47,844 nt of DNA from an uncultured Eubacteriales bacterium (GTDB lineage: Bacteria; Bacillota; Clostridia; Christensenellales; CAG-138), in assembly GCA_900544965.1 (NCBI GenBank), contig UQXE01000013.1, positions 1-47,844 of the forward strand, given 5' to 3'. Within the stretch, counting starts at the first letter, position 1. Each line of letters begins with the position of its first letter. This document shows, one piece after another, positions 1 to 7,806 of the stretch. Made by a program: the position numbers and the translations under genes. The notes beneath the pieces were generated by a model. That model had not been told where the DNA came from and made no database searches. It saw only the letters and a program-made list of their open reading frames with translations.

Positions 1-104
1 CGTTGTTTTTCGGGATTCCAAAGGGGACTTTTTACAAAAAGTCCCCTTTGGCGGGGATTGGGGCGGAGCCTCATAGAGCCGACCTGACAGTTGCTTGCAG
101 CCGA
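1..104. repeat. Dispersed hairpin repeat, copy 1
   Basis: This stretch is repeated 279 bp downstream (280-383) with only three mismatches. It holds a perfect 14-bp inverted repeat, AAAGGGGACTTTTT at 20-33 and its complement at 36-49, separated by 2 bases, so the RNA would fold into a tight hairpin. The copy may begin before the window. No convincing reading frame crosses it. The pattern fits a dispersed intergenic palindromic repeat family, but family membership cannot be tested here. Confidence 0.85.
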
Positions 105-126
105 ATGCCGTTTTTGCGGGTTAAGC

Positions 127-154
127 TCTCATCGTGCTGTACAGCACGATGAGA
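127..154. repeat. Perfect 28-bp palindrome
   Basis: TCTCATCGTGCTGT at 127-140 is followed directly by its exact reverse complement at 141-154. It lies between the two hairpin-repeat copies and is not itself duplicated. It could be an operator, a terminator stem or part of a larger repeat unit. No T-run follows on either strand. Confidence 0.75.
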
Positions 155-279
155 ATCGCCCATGGCGGTAAAAGGTTCTAAGAACTCCAAAAAATGCACA
201 GGGGATAATATAGGCTTGGGAAACATCATCCCAATTTTACAATCCATCAAAAACCAGCGAAGCGATACATGATTAAAAC

Positions 280-383
280 CGTTGTTTTTCGGGATTCCAA
301 AGGGGACTTTTTACAAAAAGTCCCCTTTGGCGGGGGTTGGGGCGGAGCCCCATAGAGCCGACCTGACAGTTGCTTGCAACCGA
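280..383. repeat. Dispersed hairpin repeat, copy 2
   Basis: Second copy of the unit at 1-104, in the same orientation, with the same 14-bp palindrome (arms 299-312 and 315-328). The three differences lie outside the hairpin arms, which suggests the stem is the conserved part. Confidence 0.85.
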
Positions 384-650
384 TTTTTGCTATTGCTTGG
401 CTCTCAAAGAACATGCTGTAAGGAGATTCGATAAAAATAAAAAGACATGAGAAAATCATTGGTTTAAGCTGGTTTTAAGCAACGCTTACAAAAACTTACA
501 ATTAAATTATGATTCATTTATGGAAGCTTTTAATTAGTAATTTTTTGAAATAAAGTCGAACATTACCGCTTAGAATTGTCTTTAAAACTTTCATAATTGA
601 GATCCAATAAAGCGATACTAACGATGATAAACCGCAAAGGAGGTCTAATA
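384..650. other. AT-rich leader region without a gene
   Basis: No supported gene is seen between the second repeat and the first coat gene. Loose promoter-like matches exist, for example CATAAT near 592-597, but none has a good partner at proper spacing. A sporulation sigma-factor promoter for the coat pair would be expected here and is not assigned. Confidence 0.4.
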
Positions 651-944
651 ATGGCAAAGCAAACCAACCCTACACAGCCCGTAAACACGGGCAATCAGCC
701 TTTTGACCAGGTTTGGCAGAATACCCAGAACTGGAATATGGAAGCAGGCTCACAGGATATAACATCAAAGGACCTTGGCACGATTCAGGATGAGATGTAT
801 CATGAGGCCCTTGCATACAAGAAGTTCTCCGTGTATTCACAGTACTTCACGGATCCCCAGCTTAAGGATATGGCAAACAGGGGGGCCCAGCATCATAAGC
901 AGCACTTCGACGCGCTGCAGAACTATCTTAACAGCCGTCAGTGA
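651..944 (+). CDS. CotF-like small spore coat protein
   Basis: A 97-residue soluble helical protein. The start is placed at ATG 651 because AAAGGAGGT lies at 636-644, 6 nt upstream; an in-frame start at 597 has no ribosome site. After a Gln/Asn/Thr-rich tail of about 40 residues the chain has two amphipathic helices with EMYHEALAYKKFSVY and a His-rich QHHKQHF stretch, as in ferritin-like/CotF-related coat proteins of clostridia. It is followed 14 nt later by a clearer CotF homologue with its own strong ribosome site, so the two are probably cotranscribed and deposited in the spore coat. The coat role is inferred from family resemblance and neighbours. A paralogous relation between the two is possible but not proved. 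Confidence 0.7.
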   Translation: MAKQTNPTQPVNTGNQPFDQVWQNTQNWNMEAGSQDITSKDLGTIQDEMYHEALAYKKFSVYSQYFTDPQLKDMANRGAQHHKQHFDALQNYLNSRQ

Positions 945-958
945 AGGAGGGGAAGTAA

Positions 959-1240
959 ATGAATAACCAGCCCAATATGAGCGAGAAGGAACTCATTACC
1001 GACCTGCTTTATGAGGAGAAACATCTTGTAAAGCAGTACGCTTCCGACGTGGTTGAGACGGCTTGTCCGTCGCTGCGCAGGATTATTACAACCAATCTGA
1101 CCGAATGCGCAACGGATCAGCACTGCGTTTTTGATCAGATGCTCCAGCGCAGCTGGTACAAAATCAAGGGCGCGCAGGATCAGGATGTAAATACCGCCAA
1201 GCAGGATATGCAGCAGCTTAGATCCCAGACAGGCATATAG
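959..1240 (+). CDS. Spore coat protein, CotF family
   Basis: A 93-residue protein of the Coat_F family. It shows the family pattern: EKELITDLLYEEKHLVKQY at residues 10-28, then an ECATDQHCVFDQM stretch, a W-Y pair (RSWY) and a C-terminal DVNTAKQ motif. The ribosome site AAGGAGGGG at 944-952 overlaps the stop of the preceding coat gene, so the pair forms a small operon. CotF-type proteins are structural components of the inner spore coat, made late in the mother cell. A GC-rich hairpin lies 30 bp after the stop. Family assignment is confident; the exact coat layer is not visible from sequence. Confidence 0.85.
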   Translation: MNNQPNMSEKELITDLLYEEKHLVKQYASDVVETACPSLRRIITTNLTECATDQHCVFDQMLQRSWYKIKGAQDQDVNTAKQDMQQLRSQTGI

Positions 1241-1269
1241 GACAATTACGTTTCAGGCTAAACCTACGG

Positions 1270-1295
1270 GGGCCGTCGGGTAATCCCGGCGGCCC
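1270..1295 (+). terminator. GC-rich hairpin after the CotF pair
   Basis: GGGCCGTCGGG pairs with CCCGGCGGCCC (one G-U) around a TAAT loop. No clear T-run follows, so it is either a weak intrinsic terminator or an mRNA-stabilising stem. Confidence 0.45.
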
Positions 1296-1362
1296 TCGAA
1301 TACATTTAATTTGGGTATACAACCATTATTTCATGAGAATATTAGATATGGAGTTGGTTCGC

Positions 1363-1530
1363 ATGGCAAAAAAACGAAGAATGATATGGATACTGTTTGC
1401 TGCGACAGTTCTGTTGGTCATTGCCGGGGCGGCGATATACCTTTTCCTTATAAATGGCAATAGAAGTCCGGAAGGAGAAGATATAAAGTTGGTATATTAT
1501 CAAAGAACTGGAGGTAATTGCATTGAATGA
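1363..1530 (+). CDS. Small single-pass membrane protein upstream of the spoVA genes
   Basis: A 55-residue product beginning MAKKRRMIW. A basic N-terminus is followed by one hydrophobic segment (about residues 8-28) and a short polar tail. In-frame ATGs at 1333 and 1348 exist, but only ATG 1363 has a ribosome-like GGAG (1350-1353) at a usable distance. The stop overlaps the start of the next small gene, which in turn overlaps spoVAC, so it is probably the first gene of the spoVA transcript. I do not recognise a family. A role in spore membrane or germination is inferred from position alone. Confidence 0.5.
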   Translation: MAKKRRMIWILFAATVLLVIAGAAIYLFLINGNRSPEGEDIKLVYYQRTGGNCIE

Positions 1531-1654
1531 AGAACAAAGGGCAAAACCCGTTGGCAACCCGCTTCATGGAGGACCAGGCAGTAAGACGCCAGGGGACAGG
1601 GAGGAACGGTATACGGGTTATAAGGAAAAACTCAGGGAGGCAAAGAGCAGATGA
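1523..1654 (+). CDS. 43-residue hydrophilic protein coupled to spoVAC
   Basis: A TTG-started frame with GGAGGT at 1510-1515, 7 nt before the start. It encodes a charged, Gly/Pro-containing peptide with NPLHGGPGSKTPGDREERY in the middle and a basic helical end (KEKLREAKSR). The stop TGA (1652-1654) overlaps the spoVAC ATG as ATGA, a standard translational-coupling arrangement, and the 5' end overlaps the preceding small gene by 8 nt. That packing plus the ribosome site is the main evidence that it is real. No known family is recognised. An alternative ATG at 1527 in another frame gives a less plausible, Arg-rich peptide. Confidence 0.55.
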   Translation: MNEEQRAKPVGNPLHGGPGSKTPGDREERYTGYKEKLREAKSR

Positions 1655-2097
1655 CGGTTTCAAATGAAGAAAAAAAACAATATCAGCAAAAGGTTGAAAA
1701 GCGCATGCCAAAGAGTCATGCGTTTACGCAATGTGTATGCGCGTTTCTTGTGGGGGGATTGATATGCTGCATAGGCGAGTTTATAAGAAACCTGGGAATG
1801 ACGTATCTGAAGCTGGATGAAACGCAGACTTCAGCGTTTACTTCAATAGTAATGATATTCCTTGGAGCCACCCTTACCGGTCTTGGCATATACGATAAAA
1901 TAGGTAAGTTTGCGGGAGCCGGTTCGGTGGTTCCGATCACGGGATTTGCCAATTCAATCGTGGCTCCTGCAATGGAGCATAAATTTGAGGGCTATGTAAT
2001 GGGAGTAGGCGCTCAGCTATTCAGTCTTGCGGGGCCGGTTCTGGTATTTGGAATAACGGCGTCCGTAATTGTGGGCCTTATTGCCTGTATCATATAG
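1651..2097 (+). CDS. spoVAC: Stage V sporulation protein AC
   Basis: A 148-residue integral membrane protein matching SpoVAC in length and layout. A charged N-terminus (about 24 residues, ending KRMPKSHAF) is followed by four hydrophobic segments, with the hallmark YDKIGKFAGAGSVVPITGF at about residues 81-99. SpoVAC is a subunit of the SpoVA channel in the inner spore membrane; it takes part in uptake of Ca-dipicolinate during sporulation and its release in germination. The start overlaps the stop of the upstream 43-residue gene, with GGGAGG at 1635-1640. spoVAD follows after 13 nt. Confidence 0.97.
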   Translation: MTVSNEEKKQYQQKVEKRMPKSHAFTQCVCAFLVGGLICCIGEFIRNLGMTYLKLDETQTSAFTSIVMIFLGATLTGLGIYDKIGKFAGAGSVVPITGFANSIVAPAMEHKFEGYVMGVGAQLFSLAGPVLVFGITASVIVGLIACII

Positions 2098-2110
2098 GGG
2101 GGCGTTTTAA

Positions 2111-3163
2111 ATGAACAATAAACGATTAGGAAAACAGAGCGTTACATTTGATATTGCTCCCAGGATACTCTCCTCAGGCACGGTTGTCGGAGATGTAGAG
2201 GGTCAGGGACCCATAGGAAAGCATTTCGACCTTATACTGGAAGACGACATGTGGGGCGAGAAAAGCTTTGAAAAGTCCGAGTGCAAGATGTATGAACGGG
2301 CGGTACGCATAGCCTCTCAAAAGGCAAACATTGACCCTGCCGATTTGGATTGTTTATTAGGGGGCGATTTGCTAAACCAGATTATTACCGCAAACTATGC
2401 TGCGCGTCAGCTAGGCTCGCCGTTTTTAGGCTTATATGGCGCCTGTTCTACGATGGCTGAATCCATGCTTATAGGCGCTATGCTCATAAACGGAGGGTTT
2501 GCCCAATATGTCGCGTGCGCCGCGAGCAGCCATTTCTCTACGGCCGAAAGGCAGTATCGGATGCCGTTGGAGCTTGGCAGCCAGCCCACCCCCACCTCCC
2601 AGAGGACCGTAACCGGTTCGGGGTGCCTGGTGCTTACGGACGGCGGCAACCAGATAGGCAGGGGTGAGGACAATGAAATGTACAATGATCTTTTTATTGC
2701 CGGAGGAACCATAGGCAAGGTCATAGATATGGGCATAACAGACGCGAACAATATGGGCGCGGCAATGGCTCCGGCAGCCTTGGATACGATGATAGCCCAC
2801 TTCAATGATACCAATCGTACGCTTGCGGATTACGACCTTATAATAACAGGTGACTTGGGTTTGTTTGGCACCGAAATGCTCTATGATCTGTGCAGGGACA
2901 GCGGCATAGACCTTGGAGACAAGCACATCGACTGCGGAACAACCATATTTGAGCCTTCCCAGGATGTTGACTGCGGGGCTAGCGGATGCGGATGCGCGGC
3001 AACCGTTTTAAGCGCCTATCTGTTAAAGCGCATGGACGCCGGCGATTTCAACAGGGCATTTTTTATGGCTACCGGAGCGCTTATGAGTCCAATGTCTGGA
3101 TTACAAGGAGAATCCATACCATGCATAGCGCATGGCATAGTGCTTGAAAGGAGGACCGTATAA
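2111..3163 (+). CDS. spoVAD: Stage V sporulation protein AD
   Basis: A 350-residue soluble protein with the thiolase-like fold of SpoVAD. Recognisable blocks are the N-terminal RLGKQSVTFDIAPRILS, the GLYGACSTMAES region around the vestigial thiolase Cys (about 107-118), and GASGCGCAATVLSAYLL near the C-terminus. In the family this subunit sits on the outer face of the inner spore membrane and binds dipicolinic acid. A GGGGGG-type ribosome site precedes ATG 2111. The stop codon shares one base with the ATG of spoVAE, indicating tight cotranslation. Confidence 0.97.
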   Translation: MNNKRLGKQSVTFDIAPRILSSGTVVGDVEGQGPIGKHFDLILEDDMWGEKSFEKSECKMYERAVRIASQKANIDPADLDCLLGGDLLNQIITANYAARQLGSPFLGLYGACSTMAESMLIGAMLINGGFAQYVACAASSHFSTAERQYRMPLELGSQPTPTSQRTVTGSGCLVLTDGGNQIGRGEDNEMYNDLFIAGGTIGKVIDMGITDANNMGAAMAPAALDTMIAHFNDTNRTLADYDLIITGDLGLFGTEMLYDLCRDSGIDLGDKHIDCGTTIFEPSQDVDCGASGCGCAATVLSAYLLKRMDAGDFNRAFFMATGALMSPMSGLQGESIPCIAHGIVLERRTV

Positions 3164-3531
3164 TGGGAGGACTGATGGATTACGTATGGGCATTCGTAGT
3201 CGGCGGAGCAATTTGCGTCGTCGGTCAGCTGCTGCTTAGCTTCACTAGAATGACGGCGGCAAGAATACTGGTTTTATTCGTAACATTGGGTGTGGTGCTG
3301 ACGGCTTTAGGCATATACGAACCGCTGGTTGAGTTTGCTGGAGCGGGCGCTACAATACCCTTAACGGGATTTGGATATTCACTCGGGAAGGGCGCCATTG
3401 AAGGCGCGATGGAAAAGGGCGTTTTAGGGGCTGTTACAGGGGGTGTCATCGCCACCGCCGCAGGGATAGCCGCAGCTATTGTATTTGGCTACCTTAATGC
3501 CGTAATATTTAAACCGAAAACAAAAAAATAA
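3163..3531 (+). CDS. spoVAE: Stage V sporulation protein AE (SpoVAEb type)
   Basis: A 122-residue membrane protein with about four hydrophobic segments and the family signature EPLVEFAGAGATIPLTGFGY (about residues 56-75), which mirrors the corresponding motif in SpoVAC. The ATG at 3163 is supported by AAGGAGG at 3148-3154; an in-frame ATG at 3175 is less well placed. It is the last gene of the SpoVA channel operon and is followed by a strong hairpin. No spoVAA, spoVAB or spoVAF is present here, consistent with the reduced C-D-E set found in many clostridia. Confidence 0.95.
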   Translation: MGGLMDYVWAFVVGGAICVVGQLLLSFTRMTAARILVLFVTLGVVLTALGIYEPLVEFAGAGATIPLTGFGYSLGKGAIEGAMEKGVLGAVTGGVIATAAGIAAAIVFGYLNAVIFKPKTKK

Positions 3532-3532
3532 T

Positions 3533-3566
3533 TTAACGACGGATAGCTAACGCTATCCGTCGTTAA
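3533..3566. terminator. Bidirectional terminator between spoVAE and vanW-like gene
   Basis: A perfect 15-bp stem, TTAACGACGGATAGC against its complement at 3552-3566, with a TAAC loop. It sits between two convergent genes, so it can serve both strands. The flanking T-runs are short. Confidence 0.65.
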
Positions 3567-3575
3567 TCATCAATA

Positions 3576-5069
3576 TTATTTCAGCTTATAATCTGGAAGA
3601 AGTACTGTTCCTTCTATAAATCCAGGCCAGACATGAACCCTTTCGGGATGCATCTTATATGTAGTTCTTGATTCGCGCTTGCGGTCGACTTCAACCCCGT
3701 TTTTATAATAAACCCTATATGCCTCATAGATATATCCCTTACGGGCTTTATTTTGCACCTTCCAGTACGGTTCATAAAGATAGTCCTTTTCAATATATAC
3801 AGTAGCAGAAGGCTCAATAACCTCTATAAGTTTTGAGACAAAATCAACCCTGTCATAGTTTTTGCCGCTGATTGGTTCACCATAAATTTCACAGTGCATT
3901 TGCTGCTTAGATGACTCAACCCATGTAAAAACATATATGGGACTGCCGGTATTGTTCTTCCACTGAAAGTCAATGCGTCCGCTGTCAATCGTCGCGTCGC
4001 GGCCGCCATCAACATAATCGCTTACCCTTGAGTGTCCCTGCCTGTAGACTATATCCAGATCTGCCATTACAACTGCATTATAAACTGTAGTTGAAACCTG
4101 GCACACCCCTCCGCCAGGCTGATTTTCCGTTGCGGCGCCGCCCTGTATGATCGCGGGGCCGTCTTTCCACCCGTTCGCGTGGGTTCGATAACCGAGTATA
4201 TCATTGGTGGAAAAAACCTCGCCAGGGTTTACTATAGTCCCATTGATCATTCCAGCGGCCTTTTTAATGTTATGAACCCTACCCGAACCGTTGCTCATTG
4301 CATAGGAGGTATGAAAACTAGCCCTTAAAGTTAAATTCTCGCGCAGCTGTTGCGCAGTAATTTCAGCCTTTGTTATAGTGGCAGGAAGCTCAATTTTGCC
4401 CGATACGCCTTGCTCCATATTTGAGGATATCAATTCATAAAGCGCCTTCTGATCTACTTCAACTCCATCGACGCTTTCTTTAAATATGAATCTTGCGCTT
4501 CCTGTGAGATTTGGATTTAGCTCCACTGTTGCGTCGGCCGGAGGCGTATTAATCTTTTCTGCAGCCTCAGCAATGAAGTCTTTTAATGGAGAGCAGTCTA
4601 TGGTGCACGTTATAGTATATTCTTTTCCGTTGAGGGCTATATCCTCGAGTTCCGTCTTGAGCGATTCATAATCTCCGTCCCTGGCAAGGGAAAACGCCTC
4701 GTCAAGCACATCGTCGGTATTGTAAACCAAATTGACGTCATCCGCCGTAACCTTAAAACGCCTGTTATCGTATGAGAATGTAACCACGGTGTCAGGTATT
4801 AAATCCTCTTCAATAGGCTTTAAGGCTTCTTTTGCTTCCTGCGGCGTCATACCGCTTATTGATACCCCGTTTACAGTAACGCCTTCATGATATGTGCTGG
4901 AATTGATGATCTGCTGGCGTTCGGCTTCCTCTGCCGCCTTGCGGGCTATAGCTTCCTGATTCTTGGCAACAAGTATTATTGTAGTTGCCGTAATAGCCGC
5001 TATAGCTAAAAAAAGAGATGAAAGTAAAATTAATAGCTTTTTACCTTTTTTCATGGGCGTTTTATCCAT
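3576..5069 (-). CDS. VanW-family surface protein with peptidoglycan-binding and G5-like domains
   Basis: A 497-residue membrane-anchored protein. A Lys-rich N-terminus and one transmembrane helix (about residues 10-35) are followed by a PG_binding_4-like region containing GVTVNGVSISGMTPQEAKEA. Next comes a VanW domain with the family motif QPGGGVCQVSTTVYNAV and the RDATID block. A G5-like C-terminal segment contains YRVYYKNGVEVDRKR. The start is placed at 5069 because GGAGAG lies 4 nt upstream; an in-frame ATG at 5081 has no ribosome site. Despite the VanW name there is no van cluster here, so vancomycin resistance should not be inferred; a cell-wall-associated role is likely. A second VanW protein lies at 15803. 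Confidence 0.88.
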   Translation of the reverse strand: MDKTPMKKGKKLLILLSSLFLAIAAITATTIILVAKNQEAIARKAAEEAERQQIINSSTYHEGVTVNGVSISGMTPQEAKEALKPIEEDLIPDTVVTFSYDNRRFKVTADDVNLVYNTDDVLDEAFSLARDGDYESLKTELEDIALNGKEYTITCTIDCSPLKDFIAEAAEKINTPPADATVELNPNLTGSARFIFKESVDGVEVDQKALYELISSNMEQGVSGKIELPATITKAEITAQQLRENLTLRASFHTSYAMSNGSGRVHNIKKAAGMINGTIVNPGEVFSTNDILGYRTHANGWKDGPAIIQGGAATENQPGGGVCQVSTTVYNAVVMADLDIVYRQGHSRVSDYVDGGRDATIDSGRIDFQWKNNTGSPIYVFTWVESSKQQMHCEIYGEPISGKNYDRVDFVSKLIEVIEPSATVYIEKDYLYEPYWKVQNKARKGYIYEAYRVYYKNGVEVDRKRESRTTYKMHPERVHVWPGFIEGTVLLPDYKLK

Positions 5070-5116
5070 ACTACTCTCCATTCGGAATCGATTTTTAAAG
5101 TGCGAACTTCAATTTA

Positions 5117-5145
5117 ATTATACCTTTTATTGGAGTTTATGTAAA
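5117..5145 (-). promoter_or_regulatory. Sigma-A-type promoter of the VanW gene
   Basis: On the minus strand TTTACA and TATAAT are separated by 17 bp, ending 47 bp before the start codon. This is a near-consensus vegetative promoter. Confidence 0.75.
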
Positions 5146-5193
5146 GCACTACAATATGAAACATATGATTTTTTTGTTAAGCCGAGTTAAAAA

Positions 5194-5222
5194 TTGACAA
5201 ATACAAATATATGTGATACATT
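5194..5222 (+). promoter_or_regulatory. Predicted promoter of the P1 peptidase gene
   Basis: TTGACA (5194-5199), 17-bp spacer, TACATT (5217-5222). The -35 box is perfect and the -10 matches 4 of 6 positions. It lies 90 bp before the start codon. Confidence 0.6.
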
Positions 5223-5311
5223 CAAAAAATACTACTTGATTGTTAATCGCAATAAGGATAAGGCGTGGCTTAAACCACCGTTAACCGTTAGAAGAAGGGA
5301 AGTAATAATAG

Positions 5312-6217
5312 ATGAAGTATATTACGGCTATAGGCGGCTTATCGGTCGGACACTGGACGGAACCGGCCGCATTAACCGGCTGTACAGCGATAATATGTGA
5401 GAATGGGGCTGTATGCGGTGTTGATGTCCGCGGCTCGGCGCCCGGAACGCGTGAAACCGATCTTTTACGCGGGTATAATTCAGTAACTGGGATAAACGCC
5501 GTTATGCTGTGCGGCGGCAGTGCGTTTGGGTTGGACGCGGCATCGGGTGCAATGCGGTATCTTGAAGAAAGGGGCCTCGGCGTAGACGTGGGCACGGGCG
5601 TTGTACCCATAGTGCCTGCGGCCGTAATATTTGACTTGGGGGTAGGAGACTCCAGCATAAGACCGACTAAAGACGATGGGTATGCCGCCTGTCTGGACGC
5701 CAAGGCAGGCGTGTACTCAACGGGCAGGGTAGGGGTTGGCACAGGGGCTACGGTAGGCAAAGCGTTTGGCCCAAAATTCGCAATGAGCTCGGGAATAGGC
5801 AGCAGCTGCATCGATATAGGCGGCGGAGTGAAGATAGGGGCGCTTGTTGCTGTAAACGCTCTTGGGGACGTATATAATCCAGAAACGGGATGCATTGTCG
5901 CGGGCGCCAGAGACGGCGATGGGTTTCTAAACTGTATGTCTATGACGTCTAAAAGCGCGGCCCCAGCCGGTTTTACTAATACTACAATAGGTGTAATCGC
6001 GACTAACGCTTCCTTAACACGCGAGGAGGCTAATAAGATAGCCTCTATGGGCCATGATGGGCTGGCCATGACTATCAAGCCGGTCCATACTCATCTTGAC
6101 GGGGATACGCTGTTTGCCCTGAGCACGGGGGAGGTACAAAACGTATCAATGCTTTCCATTATGATTGGGGCGGTAAAAGCCGTCTCACTGGCTGTGCTGG
6201 ACGCCGTCAGCATGTAA
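5312..6217 (+). CDS. P1-family (DmpA/NylC-like) peptidase
   Basis: A 301-residue protein of the P1/S58 peptidase family, whose members are N-terminal-nucleophile aminopeptidases or amide hydrolases that self-cleave. Family blocks visible are GLSVGHWTE at the N-terminus, VRGSAPGTRETDLL (about 40-53), LCGGSAFGLDAASGAMRYLE (about 66-85) and FTNTTIGVIATNA (about 221-233). By comparison with NylC the autocleavage site would be Asn223-Thr224, with Thr224 as nucleophile. Length matches the undivided family precursor. There is no signal peptide, so it is cytoplasmic. Substrate (beta-aminopeptide, D-aminopeptide or oligoamide) cannot be deduced. GAAGGGAAG lies ahead of ATG 5312. A large antisense open frame over this gene is a shadow. 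Confidence 0.9.
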   Translation: MKYITAIGGLSVGHWTEPAALTGCTAIICENGAVCGVDVRGSAPGTRETDLLRGYNSVTGINAVMLCGGSAFGLDAASGAMRYLEERGLGVDVGTGVVPIVPAAVIFDLGVGDSSIRPTKDDGYAACLDAKAGVYSTGRVGVGTGATVGKAFGPKFAMSSGIGSSCIDIGGGVKIGALVAVNALGDVYNPETGCIVAGARDGDGFLNCMSMTSKSAAPAGFTNTTIGVIATNASLTREEANKIASMGHDGLAMTIKPVHTHLDGDTLFALSTGEVQNVSMLSIMIGAVKAVSLAVLDAVSM

Positions 6218-6269
6218 TGAGGTCTTTGGAGCAGGATAAATTGCCCACGCTATATATTTTCGGCTCCTG

Positions 6270-6298
6270 TTGTTATATTAAAAGAATGCATTTATAAT
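6270..6298 (+). promoter_or_regulatory. Promoter of the ECF S-component - coaX pair
   Basis: TTGTTA (6270-6275), 17-bp spacer, perfect TATAAT (6293-6298), 31 bp before the predicted TTG start. Confidence 0.7.
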
Positions 6299-6329
6299 AT
6301 GTTAGATTATAGTTAAACGGGGGTAAACT

Positions 6330-7031
6330 TTGAGTATGAATACGCGTAAGATCGTGCTATACGCTTTGTTTGTGGCGATAACGCTAGTGCTTGGGCTTTC
6401 TCCTATTGGGTATATACCCATTGGAGTGCTGGAGATTACCATCGTGCATATACCTGTTATAATAGGAGCTTTTGTCCTTGGCATAAAGGGCGGGGCGCTT
6501 TTAGGTTTTGTATTTGGAGTAACCAGCCTTGGAAGGGCGCTGATGCTTCCAACCCCTTTATCCATGGTATTGCTTGGAACCGATACGGGTTTTGGGTGGT
6601 ATAACCTGTTCCTTATCGTTATAATAGTATTTGTCCCGAGAATACTCGTTGGCGTCTTTTCAGCCCTTATATACGGAGCCTTTGAAAAGAGGGGGGAACG
6701 TGAAACGCAATCCCTTGAAGGTCTTGAAGGAGGCGCGCTCATGGAGGCAAAAAAGCGGATCGACAGAAGAATGATCCTTGGCACAGGCGTCGCGTCGCTT
6801 GCAGGCTCTGTTACCAACACGGTTTTTTTCCTGGGATTTACTTTTTTCTGCGCGGCTTCATTGCTGGCTCAGAGCTTCGGAACGGATATTGCGGGCATAG
6901 CGACCATGCTGTTTACAGCCACAGGGCTGCTTAACGGAAGCATAGAGGCAGCGCTTTCAATTATAATATGCACGGCTGTTATGCGCGTTCTTAAAAAATA
7001 CATGACCGTTGATCGGATTGGATTAAGGTGA
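6330..7031 (+). CDS. ECF transporter substrate-binding (S) component, probably for pantothenate
   Basis: A 233-residue integral membrane protein with about six hydrophobic segments and the ECF S-component style N-terminus (YALFVAITLVLGLSPIGYIP). A polar loop of about 35 residues (around 115-150) separates the third/fourth helices from the last pair. S-components bind a vitamin and dock on a shared EcfA-EcfA'-EcfT energising module, which is not in this window. The start is TTG 6330 with GGGGGT 7 nt upstream; ATG 6336 is the alternative. coaX begins 7 nt after the stop, so cotranscription with pantothenate kinase argues for pantothenate as the substrate. That specificity is inference from context. 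Confidence 0.8.
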   Translation: MSMNTRKIVLYALFVAITLVLGLSPIGYIPIGVLEITIVHIPVIIGAFVLGIKGGALLGFVFGVTSLGRALMLPTPLSMVLLGTDTGFGWYNLFLIVIIVFVPRILVGVFSALIYGAFEKRGERETQSLEGLEGGALMEAKKRIDRRMILGTGVASLAGSVTNTVFFLGFTFFCAASLLAQSFGTDIAGIATMLFTATGLLNGSIEAALSIIICTAVMRVLKKYMTVDRIGLR

Positions 7032-7038
7032 TTGTGTT

Positions 7039-7806
7039 ATGCTTCTTGCCTTTGATATCGGAAACACAAACATAAAAACTGGCCTTTTTGAGAACGGGCA
7101 GCTCAGGTATTCTTGGAGACTAACCACGGATTTAAGGAGAACATCGGACGAATACGGCGTTCATATCGAGTCGTTTTTTAATCACCTGGGTCTTGGCACG
7201 GATTGTGTAGAGGGAATAATAATGTCTACCGTCATACCCTCGATAAATTACACGATAGAGCATATGTGCAGGGTTTTTTTTAGGGGCAAGAGGCTGCTGC
7301 AGGTTGACCATAAGCTTGAAACAGGGCTGATAAACAGATATGAGCACCCAGAGACGCTGGGGTCGGACAGAATATGCAATGCTGCGGCCGCGTTTTACAA
7401 TTATGGCGGTCCATGCATAGCGATTGATTTTGGTACTGCAACCAACTTCAGCGTAATATCTCAAAGCGGAGAGTTTCTAGGGGGACTAATATGCCCTGGA
7501 ATTAAAATTTCAACCGACGCGTTGATTGAGCATGCCGCAATGCTCCCTAAGGTAGAGTATAATAAGCCGGCCAAGGTAATTAGCACAAATACGGAAGACG
7601 CTATCAGGTCAGGAATAATTAACGGATATGTGGGGCAGGTGGATCATATTGTTGACCTCATCGGCGATGAGCTGCATTGTAGTCCAATAGTTGTTGCCAC
7701 CGGAGGCATGTCCGCTATGATAGCATCCGAAACCAGCCGTATCAACCACCTGAACCCCACATTGACGCTCGAAGGCCTTGCCATAATCTATGAAATGAAC
7801 GCTTAA
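7039..7806 (+). CDS. coaX: Type III pantothenate kinase
   Basis: A 255-residue ASKHA-fold kinase that phosphorylates pantothenate to start coenzyme A synthesis. The N-terminal phosphate loop reads AFDIGNTNIKTG (residues 4-15); later family blocks are LGSDRICNAAAAF (about 111-123) and IDFGTATNFSVI (about 134-145), followed by GGLICPGIKIS. Length and motifs match CoaX rather than the CoaA or PanK-II types. AAGGTG precedes ATG 7039. It is the second gene of a two-gene unit with the ECF S-component. Its stop overlaps that of a convergent small gene through a shared TTAA. Confidence 0.97.
   Translation: MLLAFDIGNTNIKTGLFENGQLRYSWRLTTDLRRTSDEYGVHIESFFNHLGLGTDCVEGIIMSTVIPSINYTIEHMCRVFFRGKRLLQVDHKLETGLINRYEHPETLGSDRICNAAAAFYNYGGPCIAIDFGTATNFSVISQSGEFLGGLICPGIKISTDALIEHAAMLPKVEYNKPAKVISTNTEDAIRSGIINGYVGQVDHIVDLIGDELHCSPIVVATGGMSAMIASETSRINHLNPTLTLEGLAIIYEMNA

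Noticed and set aside
3576..5069. Vancomycin-resistance determinant
   Set aside because: VanW-domain proteins are common envelope proteins; no vanH, vanA/B or vanX homologue is in the window.
5281..6078. Long antisense open frame (265 codons) over the P1 peptidase gene
   Set aside because: No ribosome site, Pro/Ala/Ser-biased translation and complete overlap with a well-conserved gene; a shadow frame.
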